From the NCBI RefSeq assembly GCF_032884065.1, contig NC_088871.1, positions 45,788,874 to 45,852,873 of the forward strand: a stretch of DNA of 64,000 nt, given 5' to 3'. A program made the position numbers and the translations under genes. This stretch comes from Artemia franciscana. Taxonomy: Eukaryota; Arthropoda; Branchiopoda; Anostraca; Artemiidae. The notes under the pieces were generated by a model. That model was not told the DNA's origin and made no database searches. It saw nothing but the letters and a program-made list of their open reading frames with translations. Shown here piece after piece: positions 56,464 to 64,000 of the stretch (position 1 is its first letter; each line of letters starts with the position of its first letter).

Positions 56464-59170
56464 AAAAAACAAGTTTTTTCAACTGAAAGTAAGGAGCGAC
56501 ATTAAAAATTAAAACGAACAGAAATTACTTCGTATATAAAAGGGGCTGCTTCTTCATCAACGCCCCGCTCTTTACGCTAAAGTTTGACTCTTTCTCCCAA
56601 CTCTTCTTTTTAAAACAGTAAAAAACTTTAGCGTAAAGAGCGGGGCGTTGATGAGGAAGCAGCCCCTTTTATATACGAAGTAATTTGTGTCCGTTTTAAG
56701 TTTTAATGTCGCTCCTTACTTTCAGTTGAAACAACTTGTTTTTTTATTTAATTTCTGAATGTTTTTGAATAAATGCATGTTTTGATTTTGGCTCTCCGCA
56801 GAGTAATAATTGAAACAAAATTTGAATTTTTTTTTTTTTTTGCTGAATGGCTTACTCATAATTTTGATCGAATGATTTTGGGAAAAAAGAGCGGGGGAGG
56901 AAGCCTAGTTGCCCTCCAATTTTTTGGTTAATAAAAAAAGGCAACTAGAAATTTAATTTATTACGAATGGTTTTATAAGTAAAAGATATACGTAACTTAT
57001 AAACTAGCTTACGTGAAGAATTTTTTATTCTCATATTTTTATTACACATATGAGAGGGTTCACCCCGTCGTCAGTACCTCTCTCTTTACACTAAATCTTA
57101 AATTTTGGCCCAATTAATTAAGAATGACCCCTGAATCACAAAAGCCGTAGAATAAATAGTTGACATTACTAAAAATACTTTAGCGTAAAGAGCGAGGTAT
57201 TAGGAGGAGGTGAGCCCCTCATATGGGTAATAATTTCTGTTCGTTTTAAGTTTTGATGCTGCTCCTTACTTCCAGCTGAAAAAAAACTTTTTCATATATA
57301 TTTTTTCATTGTTTTTTTTTTTAATAATGTTAGTAAATCCTGCACTCCCTTCATGGAAATTTTCTTCCCCCATGACCAAGTCCTCGATGGAAAGTTCCCC
57401 CAGTATATCCCCCTCTTTTCGACCCCTCTCCCCGACCAAAAAATTCTCCTGAAAACACCTGTACACTTCCCAATAACCATTACTATATGTAAGCACTGGT
57501 CAAAGTTTTTAACTTGTAACCCCTCCCACGGAGACTATGGAGGAGTAAGTCGTCTCCAAAGACATAGTTATAAAGTTTTTCGACTACGTTGAATAAAATG
57601 GCTATCTCAGAATTTTGATCCGTTGACTTTGGGAAAATAATTAGCGTGGGAGGGGGCCTAGGTGCCCTCCAATTTTTTTCGTCGTTTAAAAAGGGCACTA
57701 GAACTTTTTATTTCCATTTGAATGAGCCCTCTCGCAACATTCTAGGACAATTTGGTGGATACGATCACCCCTGGAAAAAAAAACAAAACAAAAAAAAACA
57801 AATAAACACGCATCCGTGATCTGCCTAAAAGTCATAGAACACTACTGTAGAAATTTCAAGCTCCTATCTGCAAAAATGTGGAATTTTGTATTTTTTGTCA
57901 GAAGGCAGATCACAGATGCGTGTTGATTTGTTGTTTTTTTTTCAGGGGTGATCGTATCAACCCAGTGGCCCTAGAATGCTGCAAAAGGGCTCATTCTAAC
58001 GGAAATGAAAAGTTCTAGTGCCTTTTTTAAGTGACCAAAATCTCGGAGGGCACCTAGGCCCCCGTCCCACGCTAATTATTTTTCCAAAGTAACCGGATCA
58101 AAATTCTGAGATAGCCATTTTATTCAGCGTAGTCGGAAATCCTTATAACTAAATCCTTATAAGTGTACAGACGTCTTCAGGGGCGTTTTCATTTGGTCTG
58201 GGGCAGGGTTGAGAAGAGAGGGATATGCTGGGGAAACTTTTCATGGAGGAAGAAAATTTCCATGAAGGGAGCGCAGGATTTCCTATTATTATTAAAAAAA
58301 CAACAATGAAAAAATAAATATGACAAAGTTTTTTCAACTGAAAGTGAGGAGCAGCATTAAAACTTAAAAGGAACAGAAATTATTACGCATATGAGGGGCT
58401 CACCTCCTCCTAATACCTCGCTCTCTACGCTAAAGTATTTTTAGAATTTCAACTATTTATTCTACGGCTTTTGTAATTCAGGGGTCATTCTTAAGAAATC
58501 GGGACAAAATTTAAGCTCTAGTGTGAAGAGGGAGGTACTGTTGAGGGGGTGAGCCCCCCTCATATATGTAATAAAAATGTGAGAATACAGAAGTTCCTTA
58601 CGTAAGCTAATTTGTAAGTTACGTATGTCTTTAACTAGTAAAATTTATTTTTACTAATAATTTTACTAATAAAAAAATTCGTAAGAAATTAAAAGTTCTA
58701 GTTGCCTTTTCAGGTAACCAAATAATCGGAGAGCAACTATACCTCCTTCCCCGCTCCTATTTTTTTCTCAAAATCGTTTGGTCAAAACTATGAGAAACCC
58801 ATTTAGCCAAAAAAATAAATACCCAAATTTCGTTTTAATTATTCATCTGTGGAGAGCATAAATCAAAACATGCATTGATTAAAAAACGTTAAGAAATTAA
58901 ATTAAATAAAAACAAGTGTTTTTAACTGAAAGTAAGGAGTGACATTAAAACATAAAACGAACAGAAATTAATTCATATATGAAAGCGGCTGTCTCCTCAT
59001 CAATGCCCCGGTCTTCACGCTAAAGTCTGACTCTTCCTCTTAACTCTATTTTTTAAAACAGTAAAAAACTTCAGCGTAAAGAGCGGGGCGTTCATGAGGA
59101 AGCAGTCCCTTTCATATACGAAGTAATTTCTGTTCGTCTTAAGTTTTAATGTCACTCCTTACTTTCAGTT
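56464..59170. mobile_element. Two palindromic-family copies head to head (2.7-kb inverted repeat)
   Basis: Left arm 56464-57825 (reverse orientation: F core 56464-56744, G core about 57030-57290, inner module to GATCTGCC). Right arm 57904-59170 (forward: GGCAGATCACAGATGCGTG, inner module, G core about 58325-58595, F core 58905-59170). About 78 bp lies between the arms. The arms are similar along their full length but differ by indels, for example a 30-nt duplication of AATTTTACTAAT words near 58640. Small frames in both arms are by-products. Confidence 0.85.
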
Positions 59171-60194
59171 TTATTTTTTTTTTAATTTAATTTGTAAGAA
59201 AACTTTGGTTTTCTAAGAATCCTCGAAGAAAGCTTTCAACTAAGTTCGCTGTTTAGTTTCGAATTAATGAAATGAGGTATTTTAAATAGCCTATCCCTAG
59301 GAAATAAAGTGGAAAAAACAATAAATTTTAAAATGCATTCTATGCATGCCGTCACAGTTGCATATACATGGGCATTTTGTGCTTGAGAATGATAGTGCTC
59401 TTTTGCTCATTTTCTAATTTCCCTTGGTCGGTAACCAAGCTTTGCAAGACACTGTCAAATATATTATTATTTCTCGGCTGAAGCATCTCACCTAAGGAAG
59501 CTGTCAATCAAAACCTTTGACAAGACTTGATAATTGGTGCTATTTGAAGTTTTGACAATCGACGATCTCTAGAGAATTAAAAGACAGAAGGGTAACCTTA
59601 CTTCAATTCTGAAGCTCGATGTTTTCAAGTTCACTTAATCACGGCCTTAAGATTGACAGTTTTCTAAAGACAATAATGTTTCTTACAACTTTCGAACGAA
59701 TCTATTTAGTATGTTCAGAAAACACTTCTAAATGTGTCACGGCCTATAAACAATTAAAATGGAAACGAAACGAAACGAAAAAAAAATGCTTGTTGAACGT
59801 CTAATAGAACGTATTAGTAACCGTTTCATTTCATTGAAGAAAAAAGTCCAAAATAAACCATAGCTTTCTTCGCAAGGGGCAACATCACTGCCATCAGATT
59901 TTTTCTTTTTTTTCCATAGATTTCAACTTGACGAGGCAATGTGCTTTAAAGAAAAATGTTGAACGTCATCATCAAACGTTGACCTGACTAAACCTAAGAT
60001 TATTGGTCATAGTATTGGGCATAGTTGTAACTGGGAGAGGGGATCAGAGGGTTAACACCCTTTGTTTGCACCACATTTCTATTTTCTATTTTGTGACTTC
60101 TATTTTCTATTGAATTTTCTCTGATTTCTATTTCTATTTTTTGATTTCTATTTTCTGACTGTTATAACAATGCTTTGTGTATATTTGTTCACAG
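59171..60194. other. Intergenic or intronic, no firm gene
   Basis: A good acceptor (TTTTCTTTTTTTTCCATAG, ending 59919) precedes a 22-codon open frame ending in TGA (FNLTRQCALKKNVERHHQTL). It is too short to call. The 60060-60170 stretch repeats TTTCTATTTTCTATT-like words. Confidence 0.35.
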
Positions 60195-60266
60195 AGAGGC
60201 ATATCATTCTGGCGGCAGGTACTCAACCACAAAAATCGTCTTTTACAATAAATAAGCAGAAGGCAA
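60195..60266 (+). CDS. Candidate 72-nt coding exon
   Basis: Bounded by TATTTGTTCACAG and GTATGTATTT. One frame is open through the exon (prefix AG, then RHIILAAGTQPQKSSFTINK QKA, then one leftover A), giving phase 1 at both sides and a length divisible by three. Base composition is clearly richer in G+C than the surroundings. The phase matches the end of exon 2 of the secreted-precursor gene, but the 21-kb distance and lack of shared motifs make membership in that gene unlikely. It more probably belongs to an unrecognised + strand gene with the exon at 61916. No domain is recognised. Confidence 0.4.
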
Positions 60267-60777
60267 GTATGTATTTGTGCGCTATTTTTCATATTTTAGG
60301 TTAGAGCAGGTCAAACTAACATTTCCTGGCTACAGCCTTGCAATTTGTATACATTCATTCTAAGAAAATCAAGCCTTTTGCAATCTTTTGCTTTAGCTTT
60401 TGCTATCTTTTAAGTAGGAAATTTGGTATTTCTGTTGATGCTTCGCGACATAAGATATCAGTCAATATTAATTTTAGGCCAAGGCAGAAAAAAAAATTCA
60501 AGTCTTATCGCTGCAGAATTATTTTTTTTATATGTTTATAAGTACATTTACGAAAATGGTTCTCCAATAAAATTTCATTTAAATATCCCCACGATTAGAT
60601 ATAGATCAATCTTATCCCTAAAAATATTCGATGATAAATATTCAAGCATGGCTATCTTCAAATAAGTGTATATCAAATTCTATGGTGACTATCTGGACTC
60701 AATGGTAATCCACCCAAGCCTAATTTGTTTTCAGTTTAATTTAATTCACTTGTTGCTTAAATTTGTTAAATAAATTA

Positions 60778-61391
60778 AAAAAAACAACAAGTTTTTTCAA
60801 CTGAAAGTAAGGAGCGACATTACGAACAGAAATTACTCCGTATATGAAAGGGGTTGTTCCTTCCTAAACGCCCCGCTCTTTACGCTAAAGTTTGACCCTT
60901 TCTCAAAACTCTACTTTTTAAAACAATAAAAAAAACTTTAGCGTAAAGAACGGGACGTTTAGGAGGGAACGACCCCTTTCATATACGGAGTAATTTCTGT
61001 ACGAAGTAAAACAAACAAAAAGAACAAATAAACACGCACCCGTGATTGGTCTTCTGGTAAAAAATACAAAATTCCACATTTTTGTAGACAGGCGCTTGAA
61101 ACTTCTACAGTAGGGTTCTCTGATACGATGAATGTGATGGTGTGATTTTCGTTAAGATTTTATGACGTTTAAGGGGTGTTTCTCCCTATTTTCTATAATA
61201 AAGCAAATTTTCTCAGGCTCGTAACTTTAGATGAGTAAGATTAAATTTGATGAAACTTATATATTTAAAACCAACATAAAAATCCGATTTTTTTGAGGTA
61301 TCTATTAATATTAAAATCCTGTTTTCTAGAGTTTTGGTTACCATTGAGCCGGGTCGCTCCTTACTACAGCCCGTTACCACGAATTGTTTGA
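60778..61391. mobile_element. Two palindromic-family fragments
   Basis: 60778-61005 is an F core missing the stretch 'AAAACTTAAAACG' in its left arm and the outermost part of its right arm. From 61010 the outer module follows in reverse orientation (AACAAATAAACACG, CTACAGTAGGGTTCTCTGAT, GGTCGCTCCTTACTACAG, ACCACGAATTGTTTGAT). The junction at about 61005 is another deletion product. Confidence 0.8.
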
Positions 61392-61915
61392 TAGGAATCT
61401 CTCCAGCTAAAAATCATCGAAGTTCTAGACTAGAAATTTGTCCATATATACTTATATGTTGGTATTACTAACCTCTCAGCTGAGAGAAAAAAATGCCGTC
61501 TAGGGAGGGGAGTATATGCCAACATCTTTTGACTGCGCAAATATTCTGAGTCTTAAATATTATTTCAGCTTATTCATTATCTTGATGAGTATTCATTGCC
61601 AAAGTCCTTTGGCGTCAGCAAAGACAAAATTAAGTCCTATTCATCCCAGCCCATCTCACTCAACATACTTTTAAATTAATTCTATATTCAGTCGGTTTAA
61701 AAGTTACAGTAGAACAGTAGATACTTGAAGACTTTATTGTTAATAAATCAGTTCTAATCCAGCATCCACCAGTAATGCAATTTGCCCATTATGTTTAAAA
61801 ACTAAATGTTTCCTTAAGACTAAATCAAAATGCACTGTGTTCGTGCAAATTACCAATAAGACATCTCAGCAGTATCCCAATAACGACTGAGGGTGTTGTG
61901 TTTCTTCTTTTTTAG
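61392..61915. other. Spacer between candidate exons
   Basis: Non-coding; ends in a pyrimidine-rich acceptor GTTTCTTCTTTTTTAG at 61915. Confidence 0.45.
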
Positions 61916-61996
61916 AAGGCGCGGCCTTTTCAGTCGATTTCCGACATATTCCAGTCGGCCACCCTTCTTAAAATGATGGATCCACTGTCTGTGTAA
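61916..61996 (+). CDS. Candidate terminal coding exon
   Basis: After a strong acceptor, a G+C-rich 81-nt stretch is open in two frames. Frame 0 reads KARPFQSISDIFQSATLLK MMDPLSV and stops at TAA 61994-61996. The frame compatible with the 60195-60266 exon (two-base prefix) reads GAAFSVDFRHIPVGHPS and stops at 61969-61971. Composition favours frame 0, which spans the whole G+C-rich part; splicing phase favours the other. Product unknown. Confidence 0.35.
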   Translation, partial: KARPFQSISDIFQSATLLKMMDPLSV

Positions 61997-62074
61997 GAGC
62001 TCCACATAATTTACTGCAAATAAGCCACAGATCCCTTAAACTTGAATATACATTTCCAATTCAACAGCCCTTGT

Positions 62075-62755
62075 GTTTTAGCGGCCTTTTTTTAAAATTA
62101 ATAGGACACAAATTCAAACTTTAGCCTAAAGAGCGAGGGGTTGAGAATGGGATAGCCCCCCTCATATGCGAAATGATTCTGTTCGTTTAAAGCTTGGATG
62201 TTGATCCTTTAGTTGAAAAAACTTGTTTTTTTCAACTGACTTTCTAGTCGTTTTTCAAACCATGCCCAGGCCTAACCAAGATATGATGTAAACTACCAGT
62301 CCATAAACCCCCAATTTATTGCTGAAAAGGGTATATATCTATAATTGTAAATGAATCGGTTGCGTCCTGCTTTTTCCGCTTGTCTGCTTGAGAATTGAAA
62401 TGTTGGATTGTAATTAAAATTGTTGATAAAATTTGATTTTTTATTCAAATTGTCGAGTAACAGAAGTTTTGTTGAAAAAGGCCTAAATTATGTTTTTACA
62501 GCATAATTTCGGGTTGACGGAGAGGCGTATTATTGTTCATATGGATGAAAATTCTGTATGGCTTTGATCTTCTGCACGGCTAAAGCACGTAGTTTTTGAT
62601 GGGTAACATGAAACTCAAAGAATATTATATATTTGTAATCAGCATAAAAATTCAATTCTTTCCTTGTATTTTTATCAAAATTGTGTTTTTTTAGTTTTGG
62701 TTTCTTTTAGGCCGAATCGCTCCTTACTTACAGATTGTTACCACGAGCCGTTTAA
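62075..62755 (-). mobile_element. Diverged palindromic-family copy
   Basis: CAAACTTTAGCCTAAAGAGC, CCCCTCATATGCG and AAAAAACTTGTTTTTTTCAA (62112-62240) are half of an F/G core. 62560-62755 matches the outer module (GTAGTTTTTGATGGGTAA, ATCGCTCCTTACTTACAG, ACCACGAGCCGTTTAAAAG). The 62245-62555 interior is unrelated or unrecognisable. Confidence 0.65.
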
Positions 62756-62849
62756 AAGATATCTTGGAAATGTCCAATAACAATATTTGATTAGCCAAAA
62801 ATCGCGTTTGTTGAAGCAATAATATTATATTTAGGACCCAACCCGTTTA

Positions 62850-63180
62850 TCTAACAAAACCAACAATTGAAACATAAAAAGAACATTGCCCCAGAAAATT
62901 TCCTCCTGAAAAACGACCCTGGAAAATCTCATTTCCAGAAAACTGGCCCCGGGGAAGCTCACCCTCAGGAAGAATCGACCTGAAAGGTTTTGGGAACAGG
63001 AAAAAATCACTGTGAGGAAGCCTATCCCAAGAAGAACTTGTTCCTGGAAAAATCGTCTTGGAAGCTCGGCTACTGGAAACCTTGCCTCCAAGATTTGCAA
63101 AAAAATACACCGAGGAAACTCACTCAAGAAAAAAAAAGTCCCACTGAACCTGCTCCAAAGGGACGGTTGGCCCTTCAGTA
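62850..63180. repeat. Degenerate short-box array (GGAAAA/CCTGG words)
   Basis: About 15-20 boxes of the form CCTGGAAAATC or CCAGAAAAT, every 13-25 nt. The long minus-strand frames (62831-63127 and its overlaps) and the plus frame at 62990-63181 translate this array and are rejected. Confidence 0.6.
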
Positions 63181-63189
63181 ATTGACCGT

Positions 63190-63586
63190 TAAATTATCCG
63201 CCGGAGCTTGCATCCTAAAAATAGTTGGACTCCGCCATCCTTCGTCTCCTGTGAAAAATTTTGGTTGGACATCCCCTAATGAGTCCCCTCCTAAGTTTCT
63301 TCGGCTATCCCCTAATAGCAAATAGGAAGATATTATATTTGTCATTTTTTTTAAATAGTCCAAAATTTGTATCTAAGAATTTGACCATTTATCATGAGCA
63401 AAATCGTTGCAAGGCGGTTTTACTTCGTCTATAGTGAGAGCAAACCTAAAAAAAATTGATTACCATAGCACAAAATGTTGATTTACTGAAAATCCCTTAT
63501 TGTGATTTTATTTTCTCTTAACTGAGAGGACGTATCCATACAGGGATGATTTCTAAACGATGAAATGAAAAAAAAAAAATACTAAC
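63190..63586. other. Probable last intron of the sorting nexin gene
   Basis: Lies downstream of the donor at 63586 on the minus strand. No terminal SNX exon (expected to encode the last 15-20 residues) was recognised to the left. Confidence 0.4.
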
Positions 63587-63739
63587 CTTTTGCTGAGATT
63601 CTAACAAAGCTTCAAGATAGGATATAAATGCATGCTTGAAATCTTTAATGCGAGATAACTCAAAACGGTCAAATTCCTGCTTGATTGTGCGTGAAATAGC
63701 TTCAAACTCTTCACGTGCTCGCTCAACTTTTACTTCCCA
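63587..63739 (-). CDS. Sorting nexin (SNX1/SNX2 type) BAR-domain exon, penultimate
   Basis: A 153-nt, phase-0 exon on the minus strand, bounded by an acceptor TTTTTTTTCCAG and a donor AAAAG|GTTAGT. Its 51 residues begin WEVKVERAREEFEAISRTIK, then RFELSRIKDFK and YLEALLESQQK. This matches the last helix of the BAR domain of SNX1/SNX2 (human form: W-E...F-E-x-I-S-K-T-I-R-K-E...R-F-E...R-V-K-D-F-K...Y-L-E-S-L-V-x-x-Q-Q). These proteins bind endosomal phosphoinositides and form the membrane-bending part of retromer-linked coats. The exon should join a short terminal exon further left, which I could not find, and earlier BAR and PX exons beyond position 64000. Family call is firm; SNX1 versus SNX2 is not decided. 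Confidence 0.88.
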
Positions 63740-64000
63740 CTGGAAAAAAAACACAATTTTTGAAAATTATTCTAAGACAACAAAAATCATGACAGAAAGC
63801 AAGAGAAAGAGTTAGACATTCTTTTCTTTTTTTTATAATACATGCTTCTTCTTTTTTTCTATTTCTTCTTCATCAGAACAGACAGACCTACGATATGTCA
63901 TGAACTACAGTTTAACTTTTCATACAAAGGTAGAATGGTCGCTTTACTGAAGTAAGGTTTCAATAGTTCGTTCATAGCAATCCAGTTCTTTAGTTTCAAC
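63740..64000. other. Intron of the sorting nexin gene
   Basis: No further exon was recognised before the window edge. Confidence 0.5.

Noticed and set aside
62831-63181. 98- and 87-codon frames on the minus strand and a 63-codon frame on the plus strand
   Set aside because: All translate the same degenerate box array; overlapping open frames on both strands reflect composition.

Overview
The window looks like nuclear DNA of an arthropod. It is AT-rich, its genes are split by long introns, and most of it is repeats. The dominant interspersed repeat (a palindromic, GC-cored family carrying GTAAGGAGCGAC) resembles what I remember from brine shrimp (Artemia) scaffolds, so a branchiopod crustacean is my best guess. 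That is a recollection and was not tested. No bacterial-type operons, rRNA genes, stand-alone tRNA genes or CRISPR arrays were seen. I recognised no LTR retrovirus or Polinton parts.

Layout. (1) 1-2.06 kb: the last coding exon of a ZIP-family zinc transporter (+), preceded by a truncated tRNA-derived SINE and small tandem duplications. (2) 3.9-5.2 kb: two short tandem duplications. (3) About 5.9-20.1 kb: two different satellites side by side. The first has monomers of about 113 bp organised as a 227-bp dimer in the array core. The second is a 154-bp satellite of about 30 units. Both have homogeneous cores and increasingly diverged edges, and the 154-bp family can be followed as decayed units to about 20.06 kb. 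A retrocopied sequence with a 19-bp target duplication and a SINE sit in the decayed part. (4) 20.955-24.072 kb: a full-length but broken piggyBac transposon with both TTAA sites. (5) 26.5-29.6 kb: a Helitron helicase scrap with a 54-bp minisatellite, then members of the palindromic family and a three-copy local repeat. (6) 29.9-44.8 kb: a host gene (+) reconstructed here from splice sites and reading phase. Three exons encode a predicted secreted 166-residue precursor with a dibasic processing site. A second, phase-compatible version of the terminal exon lies 0.5 kb downstream, with a decayed copy between them. Its introns hold LINE fragments, a SINE and large palindromic repeats, one of which carries a 226-bp insertion with a hammerhead-ribozyme-like core. 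(7) 45-59.2 kb: intergenic repeats, including a long GA microsatellite, a hAT-like MITE, diverged tandem arrays and a 2.7-kb inverted repeat. (8) 60.2-62.0 kb: two candidate coding exons (+). (9) 63.587-63.739 kb: an exon of a sorting nexin (SNX1/SNX2 type) on the - strand, running off the right edge.

The three recognisable host genes (zinc transporter, secreted precursor, sorting nexin) show no functional link to one another. The most notable signals are the duplicated terminal exon of the unrecognised secreted precursor, the ribozyme-bearing palindrome, and the paired satellites with their divergence gradient. Most open frames longer than 60 codons here fall in repeats and were not called.
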